Of a stretch of DNA of 64,000 bases, positions 1 through 8,186 are shown one piece after another. The translations under genes were made by a program, and so were the position numbers. The notes under the pieces are model-generated. The model searched no databases and had not been told where the DNA came from. It worked only from the letters and a program-made list of their open reading frames with translations. The stretch is from WTAW01 sp964406575 (GTDB taxonomy: Bacteria > Acidobacteriota > Aminicenantia > Aminicenantales > Aminicenantaceae). The stretch covers positions 62,001-126,000 of the forward strand of contig CAYOSH010000008.1 in the NCBI GenBank assembly GCA_964406575.1, written 5' to 3'. Positions within the stretch are counted from its first letter, which is position 1, and every line of letters starts with the position of its first letter.

Positions 1-339
1 ATTCTGATCTCATTCCAAGGGGCCATTCCCGATGAGAAAGTGACACGGACGAAGGAAGAGGCAGAAATCCTAGCCAAAGAACTTTTCGAGCGTGCAAAAG
101 CTGGTCAAGACTTCGATGCAATGGTCCACGAGTATACAGATGACCAGCACCCCGGCATTTATCGCATGTCGAACACTGGAGTCCCGCCCGATGTGTCTGG
201 CCAAGAGTATCCCCGTCAGAGAATGGTCAAAGCCTTTGGAGATGTCAGCTTCTCTCTCGAGGTTGGGGAGATCGGCATGGCGAGCTACGATCCTGCAGCC
301 TCCAAATACGGCTGGCACATCATAAAAAGGTTGAGATGA
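1..339 (+). CDS. Parvulin-type peptidyl-prolyl isomerase, C-terminal part (gene cut by window start)
   Basis: The reading frame is open from base 1, so the gene begins before the window and only its last 112 residues are seen. They match the PpiC/parvulin rotamase fold: a helical stretch (EAEILAKELFERAKAGQDF) followed by the region that ends in YGWHIIKRL, the usual close of a rotamase domain (canonical GxHIIKV/L). Enzymes of this family isomerise prolyl bonds, often on exported proteins, but the N-terminus that would show a signal peptide is missing. The gene ends with TGA and is followed by 46 bases before the convergent gene. The family assignment is solid; the cellular location is unknown. 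Confidence 0.85.
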   Translation: MLISFQGAIPDEKVTRTKEEAEILAKELFERAKAGQDFDAMVHEYTDDQHPGIYRMSNTGVPPDVSGQEYPRQRMVKAFGDVSFSLEVGEIGMASYDPAASKYGWHIIKRLR

Positions 340-385
340 TATAAATCTTGAAAAGTCAGGATCTTAAAAAGTCAATGGATGCCGT

Positions 386-1372
386 TTAAAATTTGACGGC
401 GAGGATATAGTGGACAAGTTGGTCATAAGTTCCGGCAAACTTTTCCACCCTGTCCTTTATGAGTCTATGGCCATATAATTTGAGTTCCAGGGCCGAGGTA
501 TAGAGGTAATTCATAATGGCGCGGGCATAGACACTTTCCAAAGGCTTGATCGAGCGGTACAACACGAGTGCTTCCTCTTTAAACACCGGAACATGGATTT
601 CTGAAGGGGAAACGAATTGTTTGAGTTTGATTGCTGGATAAATGAGGTTCCTAGCGATAAACGTCTGCAGGACTATTTCTTCAGTTGCTTCGACTTCGCC
701 TTCTCCGTAGAGGCCCACTTTTCTGGAAGGGATGGGCAGAAAAGTGGCGATCTCATCGAAAATCTCTTCTTTTTTCCATTCCCCATAAATCCATCCGACA
801 TAGGGGATGAGTATTCCGCTTTGCAGGAACTTTGAAAACTTTTCTTGCAGTTTGGACCCCAAAAAGAAGTCTTGATAGTTATCCCGCTGCTTTTTTCTGT
901 CGTCCTCAAGAAAGTGGCACAGTCCGTACATGAACAGGCTCATGATGGTGGGCAATTTGGTCATATCCAGGAAAGTGATCGGTTCCACACGGACACCGTC
1001 CTCCACCTTTCCCTCAAAGACTCTGTAGATGTGGTTTTTTTCGCGCAACACCTCTCGGCAATAGTTTTGGATACGGATCTGCTCTTCTGCGGGCAAATCA
1101 CGGATGATAAAGATAAGATCGATATCATCATCCTCCAATGGGATCCCTCGCAACCAGCTTCCGCGCAGATTGATGGATATGAGATTTTCACCATAGTCTT
1201 TTTGAAACTTTTCACCGGCTTCCATGAGTGTATCTTCAAGGTGCAGAAAAAGGCCATTCTTTCTGTAAGGATTTTCCGGATCGAAAAAAGGGAACCTGAA
1301 ATGCCTGCTTGATTTCAGATAAAATCGGAGTTTTTCTTCAGTGACGGTTTGATCTAAGCTGAGTTCGGACAT
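386..1372 (-). CDS. Nucleotidyltransferase-fold protein of unknown substrate
   Basis: This protein has 328 residues when started at the ATG at 1372, which has GGAG nine bases upstream; a longer frame up to 1480 would run into the birA promoter. Residues 71-85 read GSWLRGIPLEDDDID, which resembles the polymerase-beta nucleotidyltransferase signature (GS, then acidic residues binding two metals), in a form reminiscent of archaeal CCA-adding enzymes and MNT-type transferases. The rest is mainly helical and I do not recognise it. The gene stands alone and diverges from birA. It could be a nucleotidyl- or adenylyltransferase acting on RNA, a protein or a small molecule. The fold is a moderate-confidence call and no substrate can be named. 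Confidence 0.6.
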   Translation of the reverse strand: MSELSLDQTVTEEKLRFYLKSSRHFRFPFFDPENPYRKNGLFLHLEDTLMEAGEKFQKDYGENLISINLRGSWLRGIPLEDDDIDLIFIIRDLPAEEQIRIQNYCREVLREKNHIYRVFEGKVEDGVRVEPITFLDMTKLPTIMSLFMYGLCHFLEDDRKKQRDNYQDFFLGSKLQEKFSKFLQSGILIPYVGWIYGEWKKEEIFDEIATFLPIPSRKVGLYGEGEVEATEEIVLQTFIARNLIYPAIKLKQFVSPSEIHVPVFKEEALVLYRSIKPLESVYARAIMNYLYTSALELKLYGHRLIKDRVEKFAGTYDQLVHYILAVKF

Positions 1373-1425
1373 CGTTGCGCTCCAGTTCCATAAGATTCTA
1401 GTTTTATTCCTCCTTGATTTCAACA

Positions 1426-1454
1426 TTGAAAAAAATATCGCTTGCGTGTACAGT
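1426..1454 (+). promoter_or_regulatory. Sigma70-type promoter for birA
   Basis: TTGAAA (1426-1431), a 17-base spacer and TACAGT (1449-1454). Transcription would begin near 1461, about 22 bases before the ATG at 1483. This rules against the longer birA frame that begins at 1414. Confidence 0.5.
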
Positions 1455-1482
1455 AATTGAGTTTGAAAGAACACAAACACAG

Positions 1483-2457
1483 ATGATTGTCTTCACAGAT
1501 GATAGAGCATACGCAGAGTCTCTCTTCCCGGGTAAGAAGCCCTGGTCACTTTCTGCGCCTTCATCTGCAGACCCAAATCTGAGCCAGCTGATCAGCCGAC
1601 TGTATCGCTGCAAAATAGTCTACACGAGAGCGAGTCGTGTGCACCCTAGGTGGACTTATGCCCTTGCCGTCAGCCATGCACCGTCATCTCATTTTGATCA
1701 TCTGATTGCTTTGAGCCGAAACAATGTCAAATTGCCCGACGGGACTCTGTGTCTTGCTGCATTAGGGCGGAAATTCCATGGGCAGAGAAAGCGCTCGTGG
1801 TCTGCAATGGAAGGCAATATCCATTTATCGGTCTACCTCTCTCCTTATAAGGTCATCAAAAACTTCTATACAGGATTTCCTGTCCTGGTCGCGGTTTCCC
1901 TGATCGAGACGCTGGATGCATTCAAAAGTCTGAAAGGCCGGGCCATGATTAAATGGGTGAACGATATCCTTATCAATGGGGCGAAAGTCGCGGGCTTCTT
2001 GGTCCACACACTCAGTGTAGACGACTCAGTCCATACAGCCATTTTGGGTATCGGCCTGAACGTGGAAAAAAGGCCACGAGTCAAATCCGATCCGTTCGTT
2101 CCTAAAGTTGACGCACTAAGGAGTTATGTTCGAGATCCTCTTGCTTTAAATCAGGAAAAAGTCCTGCACCAGCTTCTCAAATCCCTGGACAAAAATTACG
2201 ATCTTTTGCTCAAAGGCCAGTATTGCACACTTCTTAAGTCTTACAAAGAGCGTTCGCTCGTGTTAGGTCGCCGTGTCAGAATAGTGTCGGATACGGATGC
2301 CCAAAACCTCAGAGAAATCGCATACGGAAGAGTTATAGAGATCGGAGAGAGCCTAGAGTTATTCATTGAAGGCCACAAAGAACCTGTGACATCGGGGAGG
2401 TTGATTCTCACTCATTTTCCCCCAAAGTTATGCGCCACAAACGCACCTGGCTCGTAA
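1483..2457 (+). CDS. birA: Biotin-[acetyl-CoA-carboxylase] ligase (biotin protein ligase)
   Basis: A 324-residue BirA/LplA-superfamily enzyme that activates biotin with ATP and attaches it to the lysine of biotin carrier domains. The catalytic core is visible: a diverged biotinyl-AMP loop at about residues 95-106 (GRKFHGQRKRSW instead of GRGRxGRxW), GNIHLSVYL at 111-119, the KWxNDI signature as KWVNDI at 157-162, and an SH3-like C-terminal segment. No N-terminal helix-turn-helix is recognisable, so it is probably not a repressor. The start at 1483 was chosen because a promoter lies directly upstream. Its likely substrate is the biotinyl domain of the decarboxylase alpha subunit encoded just downstream. 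The degenerate loop is unusual but the overall pattern is clear. Confidence 0.8.
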   Translation: MIVFTDDRAYAESLFPGKKPWSLSAPSSADPNLSQLISRLYRCKIVYTRASRVHPRWTYALAVSHAPSSHFDHLIALSRNNVKLPDGTLCLAALGRKFHGQRKRSWSAMEGNIHLSVYLSPYKVIKNFYTGFPVLVAVSLIETLDAFKSLKGRAMIKWVNDILINGAKVAGFLVHTLSVDDSVHTAILGIGLNVEKRPRVKSDPFVPKVDALRSYVRDPLALNQEKVLHQLLKSLDKNYDLLLKGQYCTLLKSYKERSLVLGRRVRIVSDTDAQNLREIAYGRVIEIGESLELFIEGHKEPVTSGRLILTHFPPKLCATNAPGS

Positions 2458-2493
2458 TATCACCAGGATAGTCCAGAAAAATTATCGGAATAG

Positions 2494-2522
2494 TTGACAC
2501 AACGCTTTGATGGTTTTATACT
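2494..2522 (+). promoter_or_regulatory. Near-consensus sigma70 promoter for the decarboxylase operon
   Basis: A perfect TTGACA (2494-2499), a 17-base spacer and TATACT (2517-2522). The start point would be near 2529, giving a leader of about 108 bases before the gamma subunit. This is among the best consensus matches in the window and suggests strong expression. Confidence 0.75.
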
Positions 2523-2637
2523 AGCTCCAACATTTTGGGAAAAATTTAGCTATAATTAATTAAAAATACAGAATGGCCGAATTGCCCCGCTTTCGATCAA
2601 AAAAGTATCCCTACCTATCCCCCAAAGGAGCTTAAGC

Positions 2638-2847
2638 ATGGAAACACCTGAATTATTATTGATTTGTGCAATTGCATTCCTTGTCGTTTTTCTAATCCTC
2701 GCACTCCTTGCATTTGTTATGCGTCTCATAATGCTTGTGTTCCCGGAAAAAGTGGCGGGAGCCGACTCAGCTATAATTGCTGCTGTGGTGGCAGCGGTTC
2801 ACACGGTTTTCCCAGGAACGAAAATCACAAAGCTTGAGGAGAGATGA
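2638..2847 (+). CDS. oadG: Na+-translocating decarboxylase gamma subunit-like membrane protein (OadG family)
   Basis: A 69-residue protein with one N-terminal transmembrane helix (about residues 6-30) and a short cytoplasmic tail, the usual size and plan of OadG/MmdD-type subunits that hold the alpha and beta subunits together. AGGAG lies upstream of the ATG. Its TGA overlaps the ATG of the alpha subunit gene (ATGA), which indicates translational coupling. Small gamma subunits diverge strongly, so the call rests on size, topology and position between birA and the alpha subunit. Confidence 0.75.
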   Translation: METPELLLICAIAFLVVFLILALLAFVMRLIMLVFPEKVAGADSAIIAAVVAAVHTVFPGTKITKLEER

Positions 2848-4706
2848 TGCTCTTTACAGAAAAAGCCAAAACAATACGCGTTATGTTCATGCCTTTCCGC
2901 GATGGGCTTCAGAGCTCATTTGGTGGAAAAGTGCGTCTGAAGGACATCCTTCCTGCCATGAAAGCATCCGCCGAAGCAGGTATCCATCACTTTGAGTTTG
3001 GCGGGGGGGCCTGTTATCAAGCTCCGTATTTTTACCTTGGGGAGGATCCTTTTGATGATATGAAAACAATGCGTGAGACTGTGGGGCCCGATGTGGACCT
3101 CCAGATTCTAACCCGTTCTGTTTCGGGAGTCACCCTGACCACACAGTCTCCCGAAGGTTTAGAGCTCGAGGCTAAACTGATGAAAGAGAACGGAACGACT
3201 TGGGACCGCAATTTTGACTATATGAACGATGTCCGAAATCTCATAAACACAGGACGGCCGATCGTCAGGTCCGGGATGCATCACCAGGTCTGCATCGCTC
3301 TTATGGGACTTCCCTTTTATTCGGATAAGGTGCATACGGCGGATTTTTATATCCATATCGGCAAACAACTCCTCGATAGCGATCTCCACATCGATAGCAT
3401 CTGTTTGAAAGATGCCAGTGGCACCACCGATCCGAAAACCATCTATGATACTGCTGTTGGATTAAGGAAAATGATGCCAACGGAGATGCTGCTTTGGATT
3501 CACACCCATGACACAGCCAGTACGGCTGTGGCATGCTATATGGCCGCTATTGAAGGGGGTGCGGATGGCGTAGACCTTTCTGTCCGGCCTATGGCCAGCG
3601 GGACTGTCCAGCCCGATGTTCGCTCGATGGCTCATGCTCTCAAAGGCACCGGTTATAAGCTGGACATCGATCCAGGCAAAATGATGGAGATCGAGAACCT
3701 GCTCAATGAACTCATGAAAGAATATGACTTCAACCCGACAACGACCACACCCGACGCTCGTGTCTTGGATTTCCCGATGCCCGGTGGAGCCATAGGCCCC
3801 AACATCCACATGATGGTCAAAGCTGGAATCCTCGATAAATATGGCGACGTTCTGGCCGAGTTTCCAGTAGTCGTGGAAGCAGGGGGCGCCTGGACCAGCG
3901 TAACGCCTGGAAGCCAGCAGTATTGGCTGCAAGCCTTTAACAATGTGATGTATGGACGATGGGAAAAGATCGACCCGGGTTATGGAAGAGCGGTTCTCGG
4001 CTATTTTGGAAAGCCTCCCCTGCCTCCTGACCCGGAAGTGATCGAGTTTGCATCCGAACAGCTCGAGCTCCCCGTTTTTGATGGTGATCCACTTGAGGCT
4101 GCGCCGAAAAATATCGAGCCTGCGAAAAAGGCTTTGGAGGAACGAAACCTCCCTGTCACAGAAAAGAACATTTTCCTGGTTATGGCAGCTATGGTCCCAG
4201 GAAAGAACATGGAACTCAACGAAGGCATCAGGCTTTTGACAGGAAAGCCAAGAATAGACATCCCCTTAAACGAGGAGGAAAAACCGAAAGAAGCCGAATC
4301 CCAAGCTCCTTCAGCCCCAGCAGCACCAGTCCTCACTGGACCCGTCACAACACGACTTACAGTAACGGAGAAAGCTGTATCCAGGGAATTCACCGTGACC
4401 ATCGAACCTCTCACACCTGGAACCATGCCATCTGCCTCATTAACCCCGCCTCCATCTGCAAAGCCCACTCAGGTTCCGTCTCCAAAAGGGATACCGGTTT
4501 TTTCTACGTTTGCAGGTGCTGTCGAAGTCAGTGAGATCCTGGTAAAGGTGGGCGATAAGGTTACTGAAGGCCAGGTTGTGGCCAAAGTCGAGGCCATGAA
4601 AGCTCAGCATGATATTGTGGCACCTGCCAGCGGCACTGTCTCCGCAATCCATGTCGCACTGGGGGATGAAGTCGATTCATCGAAGCCCATTCTCGCAATC
4701 TCTTAA
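2844..4706 (+). CDS. oadA: Biotin-dependent Na+-translocating decarboxylase alpha subunit (oxaloacetate decarboxylase-like carboxyltransferase)
   Basis: A 620-residue protein built as carboxyltransferase TIM barrel (about 10-280), conserved carboxylase domain (about 290-465), Pro/Ala-rich hinge (about 480-545) and C-terminal biotinyl domain. Lys586 in EAMKAQ is the expected biotinylation site (usual EAMKM/T). Metal and catalytic features remain: FRDGLQS, the Cys of QVCIAL, the Lys of CLKDASG and the HTH of IHTHDT. The enzyme moves CO2 from a carboxylate to biotin, and the beta subunit then releases it while pumping Na+. The loop that reads LRGQNxxGY in oxaloacetate decarboxylases is LTRSVSGVT here, and KDMAG is KDASG, so the substrate may not be oxaloacetate. 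Start is the ATG overlapping oadG; a second ATG follows at 2847. Confidence 0.85.
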   Translation: MMLFTEKAKTIRVMFMPFRDGLQSSFGGKVRLKDILPAMKASAEAGIHHFEFGGGACYQAPYFYLGEDPFDDMKTMRETVGPDVDLQILTRSVSGVTLTTQSPEGLELEAKLMKENGTTWDRNFDYMNDVRNLINTGRPIVRSGMHHQVCIALMGLPFYSDKVHTADFYIHIGKQLLDSDLHIDSICLKDASGTTDPKTIYDTAVGLRKMMPTEMLLWIHTHDTASTAVACYMAAIEGGADGVDLSVRPMASGTVQPDVRSMAHALKGTGYKLDIDPGKMMEIENLLNELMKEYDFNPTTTTPDARVLDFPMPGGAIGPNIHMMVKAGILDKYGDVLAEFPVVVEAGGAWTSVTPGSQQYWLQAFNNVMYGRWEKIDPGYGRAVLGYFGKPPLPPDPEVIEFASEQLELPVFDGDPLEAAPKNIEPAKKALEERNLPVTEKNIFLVMAAMVPGKNMELNEGIRLLTGKPRIDIPLNEEEKPKEAESQAPSAPAAPVLTGPVTTRLTVTEKAVSREFTVTIEPLTPGTMPSASLTPPPSAKPTQVPSPKGIPVFSTFAGAVEVSEILVKVGDKVTEGQVVAKVEAMKAQHDIVAPASGTVSAIHVALGDEVDSSKPILAIS

Positions 4707-4716
4707 AGGATCACAC

Positions 4717-5844
4717 ATGGATACTGTGCTCAAGATCTTACAGCAAACTGGATTCGCCAATCTCAGTTGGGGAAACTGGGTCATGTTTGCGGTTGGCGGT
4801 ATCCTGATTTATCTGGCTATCGTCAAGAAATATGAGCCGCTGCTTCTGATCCCGATCGGTTTCGGAACCATTCTGGCAAATCTTCCCTTGGCGGATATGG
4901 GCGCCAATGGCGAAGGAATCATTGCATTGATCTATAATCAAGGTATACGAACAGAGCTGCTTCCTCCCCTCATATTTCTTGGTGTAGGAGTCCTGACGGA
5001 TTTCCGCCCTCTCCTTGGAAGGCCGTTGACGTTCCTGCTGGGGGCTGCCGCCCAATTGGGGATATTTGTTGCTGCTTTAGGAGGGGCCTATGTATTGGGT
5101 TTTAATTACAAAGAAGCTGCGTCCATAGGGATCATCGGAGGAGCGGATGGTCCGACCTCTATTTTTTTAGCCAGCCAGCTGGCGCCTCATCTTTTGGGCC
5201 CAATAGCAGTCGCAGCCTACAGCTACATGTCTCTCGTGCCCATCATCCAGCCCCCGATCATTCGAATGCTCACGACCAAGGAAGAACGTACGGTCAATAT
5301 GCCCCAGGCCATTCCTGTCTCCCGGACGGCTGCCATACTTTTCCCGATCGTGACCGGTATCGTCGCTTCTCTTGCGATCCCTTCCAGCGCTCCGCTCATC
5401 GGCATGTTGATGTTCGGCAACTTGCTCAGGGAGTGCGGAGTTACAGAACGACTCCGAAAAACAGCGGGGGGCTCGCTCATCGATATTGTTACCATTTTTC
5501 TGGGACTTGCCGTGGGCGCAACAATGGACGCTGAACATTTCTTGAGTGTCAGAACCCTCTACATTCTTCTTTTAGGGGCGATTGCCTTCTCCTTCAGTAC
5601 AGCTGGGGGCGTTGTTTTTGCCAAAATCTTAAACCTATTCTTATCCAAAGAGAAAAAGATCAATCCCTGTATAGGTGCCGCTGGAGTCTCAGCTGTGCCC
5701 ATGGCCGCAAGGGTTGTTCAGAATTTTGTCGCGGAACAGACAAAGGGAAAGGTCAATCCGCTCATGCCTGCTATGGGGCCGAATGTGGCGGGAGTAATCG
5801 GCTCAGCCATCGCCGCGGGAATCTTTCTGATGTTTCTGGGGTGA
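4717..5844 (+). CDS. oadB: Na+-translocating decarboxylase beta subunit
   Basis: A 375-residue polytopic inner-membrane protein of the OadB/MmdB/GcdB family, which decarboxylates carboxybiotin and couples this to Na+ export. The hallmark GGADGPTSIF lies at residues 141-150, with Asp144 at the position of the Na+/proton-binding Asp of known beta subunits. About ten hydrophobic segments are visible. The start at 4717 has AAAGGA upstream and follows the alpha gene by 10 bases; a longer frame from 4609 would lie inside oadA. The three genes form one operon ending here, and the next gene converges. The family is certain; the substrate is set by the alpha subunit. Confidence 0.93.
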   Translation: MDTVLKILQQTGFANLSWGNWVMFAVGGILIYLAIVKKYEPLLLIPIGFGTILANLPLADMGANGEGIIALIYNQGIRTELLPPLIFLGVGVLTDFRPLLGRPLTFLLGAAAQLGIFVAALGGAYVLGFNYKEAASIGIIGGADGPTSIFLASQLAPHLLGPIAVAAYSYMSLVPIIQPPIIRMLTTKEERTVNMPQAIPVSRTAAILFPIVTGIVASLAIPSSAPLIGMLMFGNLLRECGVTERLRKTAGGSLIDIVTIFLGLAVGATMDAEHFLSVRTLYILLLGAIAFSFSTAGGVVFAKILNLFLSKEKKINPCIGAAGVSAVPMAARVVQNFVAEQTKGKVNPLMPAMGPNVAGVIGSAIAAGIFLMFLG

Positions 5845-5874
5845 ATATAACGAAGGATTTGAACCGGCGACAGT

Positions 5875-6927
5875 TTATTTAGGAGATTCAACGCTTGAGC
5901 ACGCATATTTTCCCAGTCTCCCTTTATTGCCGTCCCTTATCGCTCTTCTTATAATCCTTATCTTGTTCCTTTTTTTGTGAAAACCGAACAATCCCACTAT
6001 GATCAGCAGAATAAGCTTATTCAGCCAATAAATAACAGGATGTGTCATCAGATGTTTTTTTTCAAAATAAATCCGATTCCTCACAATGTAATACAATCGA
6101 AAATCTTCGAAATTTTCCAATAAATAAACCTTAAAGAGGCTTTCCCTGTTTTTCCTATGCCAGGATTTTTCCAGATCCTCAATCACACTGTTTAACAGAA
6201 GAAAGATCTTTCCTCCCTTTTTGGTAATCCTGTAAGAAAAATCCCAATCGTCCCCATACAAAAAGAGATCTCGATTCGGATAACCGATTTCGTTCAGTAA
6301 TTTCTTGTGGAAGAACATGCCCCCAAAGGGCACAGCGGACACCAAGCCGTAATTTTGACCCGCCAAGTCGTCATTTTTGGCTTTTTGACTAGAGGTGTCT
6401 TTGATTCTCCTCATAAGCTCACCAGGGAGCGAACACACATGGAAACCGAGGAAGCTGTTATTTCTGCCTATGACCAAGTTGGGCTTATTCTTGAATACGA
6501 CCTCTTTATATATTTCTCTGTCCTCTCTGTAGCACATGAGTGCGACCCGTTGCTCCTTGTCATTTTCTATGAGGCCGGCCCAAAAATCTGTGAGGGCCTT
6601 CAAGGCCCCGGCTTCAGGTCTGTTGTCATCATCGAGCAGCCATATGAATTCACACGAGTTGTTTTGATAAGCTTCCTGTAAGCCTCTTCTGTATCCACCT
6701 GCCGAGCCAGAGTTCTCATCCAAATGAACGACTTCAAGCTTTCCCTGTAGATTGTCTCTCAGACTCTTCAGCTGTTGCTGGCATTTTGGTACGGAAGAAT
6801 TGTCGACGACAATAATGTGTGTGACGGGTTGTTTCAACAGAGAATCAATGCTTTGTTTGAGAAGATGAAACCTGTCTCCATAAGTGACAGAAACAGCACA
6901 GACTTTCATCACGCCCTCAATGCTCAT
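5875..6927 (-). CDS. Glycosyltransferase family 2
   Basis: A 350-residue GT-A fold glycosyltransferase. The N-terminus (VCAVSVTYGDR) is the usual first strand, IIVVDNSS follows at about 38-45, and WLLDDDNRPE carries the DxD-type metal site. The middle part resembles rhamnosyl- or galactofuranosyltransferase-like GT2 enzymes, and two hydrophobic segments occur near the C-terminus. The ATG at 6927 overlaps the stop of the GT4 gene (ATGA); a second ATG at 6909 has a better GAGGG upstream, so the protein may be six residues shorter. It is the last gene of the minus-strand glycan cluster. The donor and acceptor sugars cannot be told. Confidence 0.85.
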   Translation of the reverse strand: MSIEGVMKVCAVSVTYGDRFHLLKQSIDSLLKQPVTHIIVVDNSSVPKCQQQLKSLRDNLQGKLEVVHLDENSGSAGGYRRGLQEAYQNNSCEFIWLLDDDNRPEAGALKALTDFWAGLIENDKEQRVALMCYREDREIYKEVVFKNKPNLVIGRNNSFLGFHVCSLPGELMRRIKDTSSQKAKNDDLAGQNYGLVSAVPFGGMFFHKKLLNEIGYPNRDLFLYGDDWDFSYRITKKGGKIFLLLNSVIEDLEKSWHRKNRESLFKVYLLENFEDFRLYYIVRNRIYFEKKHLMTHPVIYWLNKLILLIIVGLFGFHKKRNKIRIIRRAIRDGNKGRLGKYACSSVESPK

Positions 6928-8186
6928 AGGGATTCTTCAGATTGATTAAAGCCATCTTTTGACCTTTCGTTTGAAATGTTTTCAATGAGCTCAAAATATT
7001 TTTTAAGATAAGCCTGTGCGGACCAGTTCCGAAGATATGCTCTGTGCCCGCACTCGCCCAAATCATGCCGAAGTGCAGGCTTTTCGATCAGAGCATTCAT
7101 TGCGCGCATGAGATCGAACTCATCCTCAAAAAGGATTCCTGCGCCGCTTTTTTCAATCGTCTCCGGCATGCCTCCTCGTTTTTTTGCGATCACCGGGGTG
7201 TGATGCGTGAAAGCCTCTGGAATGACCAAGGATGAAATCTCAAAACAGATGGAAGGTATAATAACAGCAATTGCCTTTTGGTAGAGCTTCCCCAAGGCTT
7301 GGCCATGCTGATATCCCAGGAATCTGATATTTGAACTGCCTTTTGCTAGCTTTTTCAAGTCAGATTCATAGTTGCCCTTTCCTACGATCCGCAATTCTGC
7401 TTTGGGATACCGCTGGAATAGCGGGATAATGGTCTGCAACCCCTTAATTTTTTCTAAACGTCCCACATAAAGAAAATAGGGTCTTCGTTCTTCACTGGGG
7501 GTGTTTTGGAGAATATTTGAAAATGTGCCGTCTGGCAGGGGGACAAAATTGGGGATATGGGCCATAGGGGCATTGAAACCCATCTCGCGGTGTTTTTTCA
7601 CACAAAAATGGCTGGGAGCTATAAACATGTCGATGTGTTTCTCGATCTGTTTCAATAAACCAGAATAGCGCCACAGCTGTGGAATTCGCCTGTAACTCAG
7701 GCTGCAGGGAAGACAATAACGACGCGTGCATTCCGACTTGTTAAACCTGAACAAGAGATGCATCGGGCATACCAGCCAATATTCATGTGTGGTGTAAAGC
7801 TTAATACCCTGTCCGAGCTTGACTACCGCAGGGCCACCCACGAGAGAGATATTGTGATAATGGATCACGTCAAAACCATTGTTCAGAATGGCCTTGATTC
7901 GTGCGGCTTTAAAAAAAGGATGGCCTGTTTGCTGAGTTGCGAGCGGGGAGAGGAAGCCATAAGGGCTTTTCAAGCTATGCACAGTGACGTTCGGGTGATT
8001 CGGATAGGGGTTTTCGCACACTTTTCCCCCTAGCGCATGGTATGAGTCCAAACAATGGATGACATCCACACTATTGCCGAGTCGGGCCAGAGCATTGGAT
8101 AAATGGTACACAAAAATCCCATCTCCGCCATAGCTGTAGGGAGGATAAAAGGTCGAGATCATACAAAATCGGAGGGAGCGCTTCAT
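6924..8186 (-). CDS. Glycosyltransferase family 4
   Basis: A 420-residue GT-B fold transferase. The N-terminus (FCMISTFYPPYSYGGDGIF) shows the typical Gly-rich loop of GT4 enzymes, and the E-x7-E motif appears as EISSLVIPE in the C-terminal nucleotide-sugar domain, followed by AFTHHTPVIAKKRGGMPE. The start is at 8186, where ATGA overlaps the stop of the deacetylase gene and AGAGGT lies upstream; the frame runs further back to 8378 but that part overlaps the deacetylase gene. It probably adds a sugar to a lipid- or glycan-linked acceptor on the cytoplasmic face. Four Cys in the middle (ECTRRYCLPC) are unusual and could bind metal. Confidence 0.85.
   Translation of the reverse strand: MKRSLRFCMISTFYPPYSYGGDGIFVYHLSNALARLGNSVDVIHCLDSYHALGGKVCENPYPNHPNVTVHSLKSPYGFLSPLATQQTGHPFFKAARIKAILNNGFDVIHYHNISLVGGPAVVKLGQGIKLYTTHEYWLVCPMHLLFRFNKSECTRRYCLPCSLSYRRIPQLWRYSGLLKQIEKHIDMFIAPSHFCVKKHREMGFNAPMAHIPNFVPLPDGTFSNILQNTPSEERRPYFLYVGRLEKIKGLQTIIPLFQRYPKAELRIVGKGNYESDLKKLAKGSSNIRFLGYQHGQALGKLYQKAIAVIIPSICFEISSLVIPEAFTHHTPVIAKKRGGMPETIEKSGAGILFEDEFDLMRAMNALIEKPALRHDLGECGHRAYLRNWSAQAYLKKYFELIENISNERSKDGFNQSEESL

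Noticed and set aside
5851..5880. A tRNA T-arm-like string (GGTTCAAATCC on the minus strand) between oadB and the GT2 gene
   Set aside because: No acceptor stem, anticodon stem or matching T stem can be formed around it; at most a chance match.
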